64,000 bases of DNA from Diprion similis (GCF_021155765.1 NC_060115.1:9838493-9902492); one strand, 5' to 3'. Shown: positions 1 through 13,217, counted from the stretch's first letter. Program-made: numbers and translations. Notes: generated by a model not told the origin, from the sequence alone.

Positions 1-238
1 GGGGATCAACTCTTTACGCGGCTTATATACGGTTATACGTATACCAACGTCATGTCCGGTGTCACATATGCCTTCGTCGGATTCCCCCGATTAAGTTATC
101 CCTCCGTGTAACACATATTCCCCCCCCCCCCCCATCCCCCGCAGCATCCCCGTTCGGCGGACAAATTATGGATATGTAACGTTATAAAATCACGAAGGGA
201 AAAATTGCAGGCTCGCCAGAGCCGGGAAGACTGCAGCG

Positions 239-293
<55 letters not shown>

Positions 294-3060
294 CTTTTTC
301 CTCTCGCCACACGTCGGTATACATAACCCTTAAAAAAATTTACGAGGGTCTCGAGTAGGCGCCTATGTACTACATAATATTTGTTATCGCGAAATTGCGC
401 GCGCGGCCACGTGGAAGGCGAAAATATTTTTCTGCTAACCCCATTGTCTTCGGGCTTGAAGCTCCTCTTTCTAAAGGTCTTTGATTAATTTGCAGAAGGG
501 AAGAGAGACGGAGATTGTGTATAATACGTGTGTAAAACCAGAGTTAAAAAATATAATCATTTTATACGGTTTAAAAACGTTGATAATTTTGCTCACGTTA
601 TACGTAAGCTGAAAATTTGTTGCTCATTTTATTTTCTATTTTAATCTATATTGTTCGTCGATTAGGTTTTGTACACGGCTATGATTGAAAATTTATGACA
701 ACTGTTACTTTGCAGTGTTATTTTATTTAACGACATTTAGCACGGCGATTTCACGCTTCAAATCCGTCGAGGCTATATAAACTCCTCATCATCGTTCGGG
801 GAAAAACAGAAGAATTTTATCTTACTTAATTCTCGTAAGAGAATAATAAGAAAATTAGATGTATAAAAACGACGATCGTAATAGTGAAAACAAATTAAAG
901 AAAGGTCAAGGACTGATTGATTGATTCCCTGAAGTCTGCGAGAACAATGACGCGGAAATGTGTTTGGAGAAAACGAAACTGGATCATACGATTAACGATA
1001 GCCAAAGCTGATGATCGATTTTTGATAATATCAATCGTGCATTTTCCAACCAATCGAACGATACTCGATAGATTAATTTCTCGGTGACACTAAATTTTCT
1101 TTCAATCAATTGAACGGAATTAAAATACCAAATGCGTTTGAAAACTACGATCATATGCGTAGAGAGAATACATCCGGGGGATCAGATGGCGCGGATCGTC
1201 GACGAGATAGAATACAGATAAGCCGCGACGAAGACTCTGAGTAAGATGGAAAGGTATTAAGAGGAGAAAGATCTTTCCTTGGGGCGATGTATCATTTGCT
1301 CGGAGGTCGTTAGCCGGTTTCAATTAGTTTTCCCTAGCTCTGACCGCCCCACACCGTCCCACGCGGAGCTACCCTTAATCGTGTGGGCCAGTTTTTTCTT
1401 ATAATTAGGAAAAGCTCGTTAATGTGCGACGAGGAGCACCGGCTCTCTCCCCTCGATCCCGAGGATCCTAGGTCACTCGAGGTATATAACGCCGAGTGAA
1501 ATGGGCCGAGTTCTCCATCCCTTACGCCTTGACAATTTTCATCGAGAAATTTTGCCGTTTTATTATGCAGCGTGACCCTCCCGCAGGTTCGAGATCATTC
1601 GACGATCTGTACCTACGAGGAATAGTTCACGCCGGGTGTTAAACGAAAGTGCAATTTTATTTTAAGCACGAACTAATACCCTTCAATTCCCATGGCGAAA
1701 ATTTTCAAAACTGATGTCGATCAGCGACTGAGTAATGAATATTGTGTCGAGATATACGCTCTTAGCTGCACGATTGAAAGCGGCACGTATTAGCGAGAGT
1801 GCAAAAAGCGCAATAATGCAGATTAGGCCGCAAAGTACGCCTGTCAAAATTGATCGATGCCATTGTGCATTAGAAAATCGTTAGAGTATTTGAAAATCCA
1901 TGCAGACGTGAACGAAGGCCGATATATCTGATCTCGTAGTTGCTCGATAATTCATTTATTGCGCAATGAGCATAATGGACGAGTGTATGTACTTACGTCG
2001 GATTTGGTGAATTATTTAAACACGTAGGCCCCACTTGGTCACATGTTATAATATGTATTAAGAAAAAATTATCGACGCGTGAAAGAATCAGCGAGAAATA
2101 TGTGATATCAGCAGAGTCGCATGACACGGAAAATCAACTAGGGGTTACCTATCGTCGTCTAACGCAAATTTGACAATGATCATCAACGTGTCTTACCCTC
2201 GACAAACAAAGAAGACGGTGCGTTTTTTATCGGGCGATGGTAATCAAGAGCGCAATCCTACGCAACTGTCACGTGATCCGGAGTCCTCGGTAACAAAGAA
2301 AACGACTTTTTAAATGAATCAAATGTGAAAATGAATTTTCTACAGTGAATTTAAAAATTCACATAAAAGCTTGGCTTTCACTTTTAACACAAATATTCAT
2401 TCGAATCAGAAGACAAAAATTATCGACTGGTTAATTGATCAATGGTTAACAATTTACAGGTTTTCTATCTTGATCGCTATTTTTTACTACATATTCGTGT
2501 ACTTTATGTAGAATTGATCGATAAATACTTCATGTTTATCCATCGAATCATAATGAGGTTCGCATATGAGCAAAATACAGAAAGAGGTTGAATGACTGTA
2601 ATTTTTTTTCTCTTTGTTTTACTTGATATTTGAATTCTTAAAAATTTTTATCTTTAGAAACTTTCTTGAATCAGACATTCTCATGGACTTATCAAAATAT
2701 TTTAATGGAAATATAGATTGGATTCAAATTTATGGACTCGAAACCGTGAAACGTAGTTCGAAATTGAAATGAATATCAAACCCTTTTTTCATTGTACAGA
2801 AAATCATCTGAGTTGTTTTTTCTATTCGGTATTTTATTGCAAAGAACGAACGGAGAAAACTTGAACAGTTAGCAAGGAATGTATTTTACTCGGGATTATT
2901 ACGGTTTTTCACTGACCATTTACCTAACCCTTTCTACGTTTGTTTTGGGACAGTTTGAATTTTGAGGAAATCAAAAATCCCCAACATTTATAGGATTCCA
3001 GGGATTGTAAATTGCGTAAACATCCTATTTGCTATTCAGATATAATTTTGAATCACTCAC
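1..3060. other. Probable USP48 intron or 3' flank; no gene seen
   Basis: I see no coding exon on either strand. USP48 stops at a clean GT donor at 3060-3059 with about 250 expected C-terminal residues missing, so this stretch is most simply the following intron and the remaining exons lie off the left edge. It holds a 14-base C run at 121-134, a CT dinucleotide run at about 240-285 (a possible GAGA-factor type site), and otherwise ordinary AT-rich sequence. The short open frames here show no family resemblance. An alternative is that a small last exon is hidden here and I missed it. Confidence 0.5.
241..285. repeat. CT dinucleotide microsatellite
   Basis: About 22 CT units in a row, then an interrupted continuation to about 303. 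A polyC run at 121-134 lies just upstream. Confidence 0.9.
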
Positions 3061-6000
3061 CGAATGAAGGATCTCCAACTGTCAACAAATCCCTTTTCAA
3101 CGACATAATATATCTTCTCGGGATCTTCGCACTTGAGAATCTCATTTCTGTTTTTTGCATAGTAGAAATCTGGCAAGTCATCTTTTTGATTTTTCGCTTT
3201 TATTTTGTCATCCTCCTTTGCTTTTTGGGCATTTTCCATTCGTTCCTGCGATGAAACATGTTTGAGTTAACTCTGCATACATATAATAGAAAATTAAAAC
3301 AAGTCTTCGTTGGCTAATGATCTATTTGAAAGCACTGCGCTATTTAGGCTGTACCAGAAAAAAAAACAAAATGTATTTGTGTTGTGCACATACGCATGAA
3401 AACCTCGTGATACCAAATAGTACAGAACATAAGATAGTAAATTACGTACCACGCAAGTCGTGCAAGGAGACGTAGTGATGGGATATTGTTGAGCGTTAGG
3501 AAAGTACTTCTGAAGTATTGTCCAAACTTCAATGGGTACCAGTTTTCTGCTGGCATCTGGCGTCTTCAAGGAATTGTGCTCACAGAGCAAATCTTCGTTG
3601 AAACTTAATATTGCTTCACTGTCTTCATTTTCTTTGGGACTGCCTGCATGATCTCCTTGATTTTCGTTATTATCCGAGGTCTCCTTTTCATTTTCCATAA
3701 CCTCAGTAAATTTTTCCATTGCTAAACGACGCCACGATCTCAACGAATCTGCACCAACGATATAGCTGGATTCTGTCCTACATGAAACGGAAAAATATTC
3801 AAGTCTCGATACATCTGAAGAACGTAATGATTTTTTCAGCATAGAAAATATGTGAGAGGACACTCAAACACTGACTTACTGTTCTTTGAAGTTGCGCATT
3901 AGCTCTGTGACCTCTTTCTGATCCTTTTCTAGGGCCATTTTGAATCGCAACATTTTACATCGGTGTTTGACACAAACTTCGCATAACGAATTATCGTCGA
4001 GACGCGGACCGCCACGATATTTGGCGTACAACATATCAGCCGCGATTGCCGGTATATATTTTGCACGATTGACGCGAAGTGGATCCAAGCGATGATGCGG
4101 ACAAAGCAAGACAGAGTTATCTATTGGCGTAATTCCATTTGACGTTGACGCCGAGCTGTTAAGCCATTTTGACAACCAATCAGAAGGGATCCACTGGAAA
4201 TCACCAGATCCATCGTTCTTTAAAATTATGTTGAAAAAATCGATAACTAGTTGTCTCTTATCGTTTTGATCTTCTATGTCCTTTTGCTGGAAGATAATAA
4301 ATTTGTCATTAATTTTTGAATGATTCTTATGCCAAGCGTTAATCTTTCCAGCAGTCAGTTGTTTTATCGAGACGTTTCTTTTCTTTGGCTTCCTCGTTTT
4401 TCTAAAGATAAAGTCACGCATAAATTATAGCACACAGCTAGCTAGATACCTTTTCCTGTTGAATCGCCAGTAAGCTTAATTCATGTTTAACGTTTTCTTG
4501 CTTGACTAACTCTCGTACAGTATCGCTTACTTCCCACCTCTCGAATTCCATCTAAAATTAAAAACAATCTGATAACATCTTGATCGATAATTCGGATAGC
4601 AATTTTTTTGTATTATCAAGAAACAATAATAACAGAATGAAACTTGCAAAGATTACCTCTTCATAAAAATCTCTTTGACCACAGCTCATAGCTCTATGAG
4701 CAGCACCGTTTAGTGTTTTGTAATCAATGTTCGAATTCTTCGAAATCTGGGTGGAATTCGTATTATTCGTTGTCGACTGGTTGTCATCACTTTTTTTCGA
4801 AATATCGATTAGACAATCCTTGACGCAGTTACCAGTTTCGTCTAAGTGTTCATGTTTCTTATTCGAATAAGGTTCCTGAGACTTCTCTGTTAAACTTTCT
4901 GCTGAAAGTTCCGTTGATATACTTTCGAATTTGATAACTTCAGAATCCTGCATTTCTGAATCACTATCAGCCTTCATCTCATCATTTGAAATTTCCGGTG
5001 GATTAGTGTGGTTGAAATTCTCCGTTTCATGCAAACTGCTCGTTTCAGAACCGACCTTTTTCGGTCTACCTTTTTTTGGCATATTTAATTTAGCCGTATC
5101 ATTCACTCTTTTATACACCAACATGTAGGCCGTATTTGACGATAAGAATCCTTTTGGCACACGAGATCGTTTCACATTTTTAGGAGCATCTGTGACGTAG
5201 AAAGAATGACAAAGTTTCAAAATATTATTATAAGGTGGAATAACTTGTATACACGTAATAGGTTATCGAAATTTCACCGGGAGTCATTTACAACTCAACC
5301 TTAACAATAATCCTACCGTTGAGACCATCTTCGATGCGTTTGTTATGCATCTTTTCGACCTTGTCGTCACTAAACTGGTACCATTCACCATTTGAACTAC
5401 ATATATTTGCTATGTAATGACCAGAATGTGCCGAAGCACCCTTATGGCTCAAGACAGCAACTAAATTGTAGACGTGTGTTTGGGGTGAACTTTTCAAGTA
5501 CTCGGACATGTCCAAGTCCTCGGGAAACTGAATGTACGAACTTAATTTCCGCTTCTGACCGGAATCTCTGTAATGAAAAGAAAAAAATCACTTATCTAAT
5601 CTAATCTAATCTAATCTAAATTTAATCTATCGTAAGTAACTGGTTACTTACCGATGAAACACGAAACGTAACAATTGAATGTTTAGGGTTTCTGGAAGTA
5701 CGTCAAGTCTGATAAATCTTCTGGCATCTTTTTTATCGTTACATGTAGCACAGAGGTACTTATTAGCACCAGTCAATTGTTCTTCCATCAGATACGTCTC
5801 CAGTGCTTCTTTCAAAGTCGCAGCCAATTGCAAATCGAGTTCGTAAAATGTAGTTGGCGTGGAATATTCTGTTTTGCATGTTGTACAGCTATGAAACAAT
5901 TGAATACCTCTAATTAAAGTGTTCCTTCAAAATATCCCACAAATAGCTACGTCTTGAAAAATAAACTATACATTCGGCAACACGCACCAATTTACGTAAC

Positions 6001-7032
6001 TGTATTTGCCTTGGCTCAGTCTCTGTAACGTATCAGTGAGTACAGTATTTTGCTGTAGTTTCCGCTCTATGTGACAGAGAAGAAGCTTTGAAAATTCTTG
6101 TGCATCCTGCTGCGTTCTCGTATCGAGAGACAAGGCGATCGCTAGGTTCGTTGGATCCAATGACTTTTTATTTCCAAACTGTAGCATCGCGAATATATAC
6201 TGGAGTTGACCAACTGCCGTAACAGGGTGATACGGCTGTCCGTTTTTTTTAGCTGTTAGTAAATTCTCGCTCTCTTCGGGGTCTTCGGTTATTTTCCACT
6301 TATATATCACCCTTCTGCAATAAGGTTTTAAATTCCATTTCATCAACATGCACAAAACAGTGGCAATAGTCTTTGACGAGATATATCAATGTCTTGAAAA
6401 CATCTACGTCAAACCAACGACGTACTAAAATTTTAAGAAAATTCTCGTCATTTGATTCATCAATAATATTAATGCTTGCATTTAATATTTTGCTACTACA
6501 CAAGTTTTACACACAATTTCCTCATTACTGTCAATCTTGAACCATACCTCATATCCTCGTTGTGAAACCATACTTGAATTAAACTATTGACATAGCACGT
6601 GGCCCCTAAATTTTTCAATCCGACATACTGCGTTGGATCACGAAGTTCGGAGAGCGAACTTTCCAAGGGAGCAATCTCGGCTGGTTGGGATTTCATGTAT
6701 TTTTCCTCTCCTATACCAGTCAAACACTGTGGATTGTTCGTGCAGTTTCGTCTGGTAAAAAAAGAGAATACGTGATCAATATTTACTTAGGACAGTTAGG
6801 ACTTGACATACATGCAAGAAACGATGCTGTTCGCTGACACAAGCCTCGTGACGCAGCTGTATAATTTTTGTATATAAAAAAGGATGCTCGTGTCTTACTT
6901 GCATGTCTTGCAGTTCTTCAATCCGATTCTGTACGCAGTTTCTATGTGTATCGGCTGAATCTCATCGACGGGTGTATTCTCAATCCAAGCCCAGGCCATT
7001 TTATCCAGTTCAATTTTCTTAACCGGAGGCAT
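3061..7032 (-). CDS. USP48: Ubiquitin carboxyl-terminal hydrolase 48 (C-terminus off window)
   Basis: A cysteine protease of the USP class; in other animals USP48 removes ubiquitin in the nucleus (histone H2A, RelA). Exons in reading order: 6899-7032, 6548-6751, 5988-6314, 5652-5888, 5317-5567, 4657-5189, 4450-4551, 3880-4286, 3450-3777, 3061-3245. All junctions are GT-AG and keep frame, giving 902 codons plus 2 nt. The start MPPVKKIELDKMAWAW matches the family N-terminus and is followed by ETAYRIGLKNCKTCK. The Cys box GLKNLGATCYVNSLIQVW puts the nucleophile at C97. QQDAQEFSKLL is the QQD box. CTTC and CATC pairs form the zinc finger. GASAHSGHYIAN gives the catalytic H351. A charged insert (about 411-560) with an AT-hook-like PKKGRPKK follows the catalytic domain. 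Then come DUSP-type segments (IPSDWLSKWL, GGPRLDDNSLC, LRSWRRL, VDSWRSFIR). The C-terminal DUSP and ubiquitin-like parts known from human USP48 (about 1035 aa) are missing at the left edge. Confidence 0.93.
5594..5619. repeat. TCTAA pentanucleotide repeat
   Basis: Five tandem TCTAA units inside the small USP48 intron between the exons at 5652-5888 and 5317-5567. Confidence 0.85.
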
Positions 7033-7039
7033 GTTTATG

Positions 7040-7197
7040 GCTGAAATGCAGTGATGATGAGTGAAACAAATTTGCGGGAAATGAGTGTTAATAATTTTTC
7101 GTTCTCGTTGTCAGTGCCGATGATTCGACAGACGCGTAGCATGAATTCACCAGGTTTAGCCTAGCTAAAGTCGACTAAATTACGGTATATACTTACC
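7040..7197 (-). promoter_or_regulatory. USP48: USP48 5'-UTR intron
   Basis: Upstream of the USP48 ATG (7032) the minus strand has a strong acceptor (CATTTCAG ending at 7041) eight bases before the ATG and a strong donor, ATCG|GTAAGT, starting at 7196. This predicts a non-coding first exon ending at 7197 and a 156 bp leader intron. Transcription would begin somewhere in 7200-7650. Confidence 0.5.
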
Positions 7198-7199
7198 GA

Positions 7200-8870
7200 T
7201 AAATGCGACCAATAATCCGACGGTATTGGAGGTTAACTATCGATGTCAAATGCTCAGATGCGTATCCGCATATGTACAGCACACGGTTTCTGAGCCAAGT
7301 ATTTGTTTACGTTATTATACCTCCCTTAGCGGCGCAGGAACGTGGGAAAGTAATTCTCCTCGGTGTGGGCTTACTTTCCAAATACTCTTCGATTACTTCT
7401 CCCCAAGCTCACGCAAAAGTCTCGTTTATATTTACAGTAGAATTTTTTTTAAAAAGAACATCAAAATACAACAGTCCGCCGCGATGGCAAACCTCGCTGC
7501 TGGGCTGAAGCCGCAGTAAACTGTGAGTAAACGCTGCCATATGCAGTACGCAGCTATGGCTCAATGGCGTGCGCATGCGGCAGACTTTTCAAACGAGTCG
7601 GCTATCGCAACGAGAATCGAATGGAAAATGGAAATTGGTAAATAACGTGACGGATGAACTGAGTCGCTCTCTTTAACCGTCTTCGTATCATCGCGATGCG
7701 TATTTATCCCTTGAGTACATTGCTGGTTCGTTTAATGTTACGAGATATGCATCGTTTCGTCTCAGGATAAGGGTCGAATCGAATCACTGCAGTGGTGCCA
7801 ACCTATCGGACGAATTTTTCTTTGAATGGCGCCAAAACAGTTTGGATTTCATATTTAGATGACTTAATTATAGTGCCACGATAATACTTCATATTTTTCA
7901 TTTATAAGAGGGATGTTTGATGATATTGAAGCTCAATAAATACGGGAATATATGATACATTTCATTCTTTCGTTTTATAACATTGACAATTTTCATAGAA
8001 ATATGTAATGATAATTACCAAACGAGGTAACGCAGACAGATTTGTATAGTTAAATCTGAATTGTAAATATAAATATATTAGGACTTTTTTACTTGCGTAA
8101 TATATTTGTGTTTTTAATATTATTCAGGACCACCAACTTGTCAAATAAGTGCGTTTAAAATTGCAGATGCCCACTAATTCGGTGTATATTTTTTCGGGAA
8201 ACTTACAATTGGTTGATTTTCAGTCTGTTGTTTAGATTTCACAGACAATATTTAGAGATTTCACCATCAGTCTTGAGAGTTCGTCAGAGATCTTCACATT
8301 TTCTTCAGATTCCGGCCTTAGCGACAATATTTCTTAATACGTAAACAACATTTCTCTTTTCTTTGAACGGATTCAGGTTCAACACCTTCGCGCAATCGAT
8401 TTCTCTCGAAAAATTACGTCAACAAAGTGCATCGAAGAATCGATAACAAAATTTTTCAAAATCTGCCAAATTCCGACTAAATAAATCCAAAGCTATAACC
8501 TTCTTTTGTTCGCAATTTTCAGACGTCGGAAACTTTCCTTCTCAGAATCGTTTTGCAGGACTTTTTATTCACTAATCAGACCCTCAGAAATTACTGAAAT
8601 CGCCACAAAATTTCAATTCACGCCTGACGGCGCGTCCAACGGCAATTTTTCGAAAATCTGACCGCGTTGTGCGTAGTTCGCACGGCACTTCCGACCGGTC
8701 GAGACTTGCTTCCAAGCGAAGCGCGGCTTCAGTCGCCTCCGAGCAGCCGTAGTGAATTGAGCTACGCAAGTCGTAAATCGAGAGTTCAAATTGCCATGTA
8801 CAGGCTTTAACCATTCGAGACATGGCCAAGCACCGATAACTTACGGTTAAAAAAGTGCTGTGTATTGTGA
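7200..8870. other. Intergenic; probable bidirectional promoter region
   Basis: This lies between the 5' end of USP48 (minus) and the first exon of a plus-strand spliced transcript. The part at 7200-7650 is richer in CpG and would serve USP48. The part at 8580-8870 is again C+G-richer and precedes the plus transcript; an arthropod initiator-like TCAGT lies near 8876. The middle (7850-8570) is plain AT-rich sequence. Overlapping open frames at 7203-7519 on both frames show no family features. Confidence 0.4.
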
Positions 8871-10883
8871 TTCGATCAGTGTATAATTCCCACGAAATTC
8901 ACTGTGAATAATATACGAACGGCGTGCAGCGGCGAATGATGGTCTATGCAAGAGCCGAGTTACTGAAACAAAAACAGTCGAGGACATCGAAGGTGAGTTA
9001 TCGTGTCTCAAATTTTCATTGTTCTCTGCAACTTCAGATTGTATATAGCGATTTCGATTCTCGACTCTTTGCGTCGCGTCTCATTTGTTATTGTTTCGTT
9101 GAATGCATATGCGTCGTTGTATTGTTAGTAAGTTTAACTCAGTTTAGGCAGTCAGATACAAGATAAAAAGTGTGAATGGAGTTGGAATCGAGTGTGAGTA
9201 TTACGCTGCATAACTACAAAAGTTTTGTGACAAGAAAATTACCTGATAAACTTCCGTTATCGCTTTCTTTCTAACATTCTGAAAAGACGGATCTTGCGGA
9301 AGGTGACCTTCGTGCGAGTTGTGTCTCAGATTTTGGTTCGCAGATCGCGTCTCTCACGTGGGCACACGTTTGTGAATTGAAAATTTTATTGCGTAGTTGA
9401 TTTTGGCGTTGTTTCTTGTGTGAGATAAAACTCTAAGCGATTGCATCCGTTTCCGAATTTCTTCGTGGGCATCGAACGACGGAACGATCCTCCATTTTGT
9501 AATCCTTTATTACGGTTAAACAAAAGAACGCATCACGGCGTTATTAATCGTTCCGAAATTTCGAGTGAGAATCGAATCGTCAACTGTTATTGATTTTGAT
9601 ACACGCCTATTATGTCTTGGATAACTATGGTGAATTTTGAATGCTGTTCAAATCGTTGTTGAAAATACATTGAATACTAACAAAATATTTTGTTATTTTT
9701 ATTGATTGCAGAAAGAGAACGCAACAACGTTGATTGGCATAAGTGATCACCTAGATTGAAAGGCTGGACTGATGAATTTATTACATATAAATAACAGGTA
9801 TAAAACAATCCCAATCATTTTTCACCGATTCATGTAATACGTAAAATTTTCCAAAACTTGATATAACGCATTACCTACAAATCAAAATTGCACGTGTTTA
9901 AACATTGAGTATACGAAAGTTGATTTAGATCAAATATTGAAAAAAGTTTTATGGTTTTGTTCTTCCTCTGGTTACAGAATTGAACTACTCTAAGAATGAA
10001 CGAAGTTAGCAAGTATCCGCATTGAGTGACCCTGGAAATATATGTTGGATAACAAAAAATACACAAGCTGAACAGCTCGAAAATTTTTGGAAGACCAGAA
10101 AACAGGTACACGTTTGAGATCATTCTTGATTATACCTTTGGGCTACTTTTAATCGGAGAAATTTGTCAGTTAGCTACAATTGATTATTATTCACTTCTTC
10201 GTTATATTTACATAAAATAATGGTAATTTTTCAACTTTTGTAGATTAATTCCGCTAAACAAATACTAATAAAGTGTTTTTATTTCTGACCTGTTAACAGC
10301 AGCACACTGTATATTGCAGCACTGTCGACCACATTCAGCAATGATCCAAGTGACGTAATCCAATTAATCCATCTCTGACAACAAACTAAAAATCAAACCA
10401 CCCGCTGCAGTGTATAAAAGTGAAAGGTACACATTCGATATGATTTATAATTACTATGTCCCGTTTCATCGTACATGATTTTAACTGCTCAATAATTTTA
10501 TGCATTTATTCAATATTTCTTCTTATTTTATTAGCCTGTTATTATTTTATTAAAATATTTTATTATATTTTGATTCTAGTGTAAAAAGTGTGTCACCACC
10601 GTGCAACCTGAGAAGCCACGAGGACTACTACGTATACATGTAAAGTGTGGAGCAACCCGGAGGAGGTGAGAAAACTTACTTCAATTATTGTTTGATAATT
10701 CAATGTGCTGCATTTGAAACCTAAGTTTTGTCATTGCGTAACACGCGGCAGCAAATATAGAAGTACATAGACAACAGTAATAATAGAAAATCCAGTTCGT
10801 TAAATTAATTCGAGCTTCCTTTTTCGATTTTTCAGAGTTAAGCAGAGACATCCGAGTAACTTCTCCATTACTCAGCAACGTTG
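8870..10883 (+). ncRNA. Multi-exon spliced transcript, non-coding or 5' leader
   Basis: Five consecutive exon-like blocks have good acceptors and donors: exon 1 to 8992 (CGAAG|GTGAGT), 9712-9797 (GATTGCAG...AACAG|GTATAA), 10300-10426 (TTAACAG...GAAAG|GTACAC), 10580-10665 (GATTCTAG...GAGGAG|GTGAGA) and 10836-10883 (TTTTTCAG...CGTTG|GTGAGT). The start of exon 1 is a guess at an initiator. Joining exons 1 and 2 gives only a 34-codon frame (ATG at 8936, stop at 9757-9759). The later exons carry stops in all frames. It could be a lncRNA, or the split 5' leader of a gene whose coding exons lie far to the right. RNA reads would be needed to prove it; the GT-AG sites are what I see. Confidence 0.4.
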
Positions 10884-12250
10884 GTGAGTTTGCACGTGTT
10901 TAGGTTACGGGCATTAATTCCCTGGGATTCCTTTGTCACGTGGCGTGGCGGTAAAAATTGTTACACAAATCTTCGATTTCTTAGCTGCATGTATAGGCTC
11001 ATTCGCGATCTCAACGGTGCTTGACTTTCAGTCGATACATTTTTTTTTCCCTTTTTATTGGAGTTGACCTATTTTACTAGAGTTACTCAAAGTTAGAAAT
11101 TTTGCACGTTGCTGAAAGTGGAATGAGCATCGCGACAGGTTACCATCACTTACTCAACATTCGCGAAAACTGATTGTGTTTAGCTACAAAGTATATAATT
11201 ACAATGATGTCGTTTAAGTGGTGGATAATCCTGAGGTTTAAACATATTCCAACGATTGTTTAATCAATAACGTTTCAAAGTCTGGCAGAACGTAACGTAA
11301 TCAACTTGCATGATATATCTTGAATCATTTTCAATTTCTCATTGCCCAGCAACTATCGAACAACTACAGGCTTAGCTCGCTTAGAAAAATGCAGGATGTT
11401 TTTAATCCATCTTACAAAAGGTTGATGTACCGATAGTCCGCTAACAATCACTAAAACAATACTCTCGCTGACTATGGTACAAAAGCGTTTTGCTCCCTAC
11501 AGGTGATAAATAAAAAAGTAAGTCACAGTGACCACGGCGCAAATGAGGAGGGATGATGTGTGTTGGGAAAAATGGAGAATCGCTTAGAACGAATATAGGT
11601 AATCGGGTAGGTAGGTGGCCGTTGTGGGATCCGTCGCGAGGTTTGATGCAGATGTGTGTGTGAATCTCTTCAACATTTCCGTTGGGTGGTTCCGTTGGGA
11701 ATGAGGCGAGGGTAGGAAGGTCGCGATGCAGCGCGATGTTATTTACTTTTGTAATCCACAGCGTCAAATGATCACAGTGATTTTCATCCAGAAACACGTA
11801 AAAGACTCGTCAATATATAAGAGTCTCCGAACTATTTATCAGTAAGCTTCCAAATTTTAACGAGATTGAATTTCCCATTTCTTTTCACTTTGCTATCATT
11901 TTCCAGTAGTTATTTAACTCAATTATTCAGTGATTGTCTATCATTATTTCATTCAATTGATCTCTGTGATCGTCTGAATGGGCAAAACGCATCTCTGGAC
12001 CATCTATCGCGTTCCGTGGTACGCTAGATGGGGAGAGATGCTGAGCTCGAAGACTTCGCGTCGAAGAGGACCGCCGACCGTCACGCCACACAATAATGCA
12101 TGCCTTCCAACCTCCCTCCCGGACTTGACTCGCATCTTGGAACAACAATTCGCATCGCAATGTGTCGGATTCAAAAAGACGCAGATGCGAATTGGTTTTC
12201 TACAGAATTTTGCGACAAGTCCTAGACATTTAAGATTTTTTTACGGATTA
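10884..12250. other. Intergenic; nothing recognised
   Basis: AT-rich with a moderately G+C-rich patch at about 11.5-11.8 kb and 12.0-12.2 kb. A 118-codon minus frame (11441-11797) and a 100-codon plus frame (11978-12280) show no domain, no good coding signature and no splice partners. It may be intron of the spliced transcript to the left. Confidence 0.4.
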
Positions 12251-12321
12251 ATCGGCCGCGCCTTTTTGCGCGTTGATTAATCACGGGAATCAGACGCGCC
12301 ATTTGCGCGACGATTCGTAAT

Positions 12322-12687
12322 CAGGGTGGCGATAGACCGGAAAACGATTTTCGTTTATCGGGAAAAGTCGGGGAATTATGATGGATCCTAAAGTAATACG
12401 GACAGTTTTTACAAATCTTTTTCAATCTTTAGCTATGCTTCGTAACTTCAGTTGAGCTAACTTTCGGAAATGGTATCGCGTTCGATTTCTAATTATTCTT
12501 GTGAAACGAAGCAATACTATGTGTTTTTTAGATTCAAATTTATATATCCAAGTTGCACAACTTCGGGAACTTTTGGTCATATAAACTGCCCAACATTGCC
12601 TAATATTTGTGGGGAAACGTCAGGGAATACTCAATTTTTTTACGGGAAGAGTCGGGAATTTTATTTAAGTAAAATTACGCCATCCTG
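12322..12687. mobile_element. hAT-like MITE, copy 1
   Basis: A 366 bp element starting CAGGGTGGC and ending GCCATCCTG (inverted, slightly decayed). It is clearly homologous along its length, and in the same orientation, to 16457-16857. Shared blocks include ATCGGGAAAAGTC, AACTTTCGGAAATGG and GTGAAACGAAGCAATACT. It has no coding capacity. The CAGGG-type terminal repeat points to the hAT superfamily. I could not recognise an 8 bp target duplication. Confidence 0.7.
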
Positions 12688-12690
12688 CGC

Positions 12691-12818
12691 TTGATCGAGT
12701 GATCGAGTGGTCCAGTGATCGAGTGATCGAGTGCTCGAGTGATCCAGTGATCGGGAGATCGAGTGATCCAGGGATCGTGTGATCGAGAGTTCGAGAGGTC
12801 GATGGGTCGAGTGATTTA
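12691..12818. repeat. GATCGAGTG-type tandem array 1
   Basis: A degenerate tandem array of a 9-10 base unit, GATCGAGTG or GATCCAGTG, directly after MITE copy 1. A sister array in the same orientation lies at 16321-16455, directly before MITE copy 2. Confidence 0.85.
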
Positions 12819-12861
12819 GTCCGGGAGGTAACGAAAGATTTCATTACACCATTTCCGTAGG

Positions 12862-12960
12862 CTTCATTTTTTTGTACTAGTTATCCGTGTATCATGAAAC
12901 AGTAATATACAAGCCTTAAAAACGCACCCCCGCGACGGGGGGTTGCAGGAGGGTTACAAT
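12862..12960. repeat. Left arm of a long-range inverted repeat
   Basis: The block from CTTCATTTT through GTACTAGTTATCCGTG and AACGCACCCCC to GAGGGTTACAAT recurs inverted at 16170-16277. The arms are about 100 bp and enclose 3.2 kb. Confidence 0.8.
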
Positions 12961-13217
12961 TTACAGCAGGAAATTGACTAAATAATGTATAGCCGCAAAC
13001 GCGAAACTTATCGAAGGGATTAATTGAAATATAAGAAGCCTAGAAAATATCGTCTTCTGCCTAAATTCCACGACGAAACTCTATTTCTGCCGACATAAGT
13101 AAGCGCGAAAAAATGTTTAAAAAAATCATACCTGCGAAGATAAAATTGATTAGAATGCTATTTTTTATAGTGAGAAACACAAAAATAATAGTCTTCCATC
13201 TAGAGGATACATTTCAT

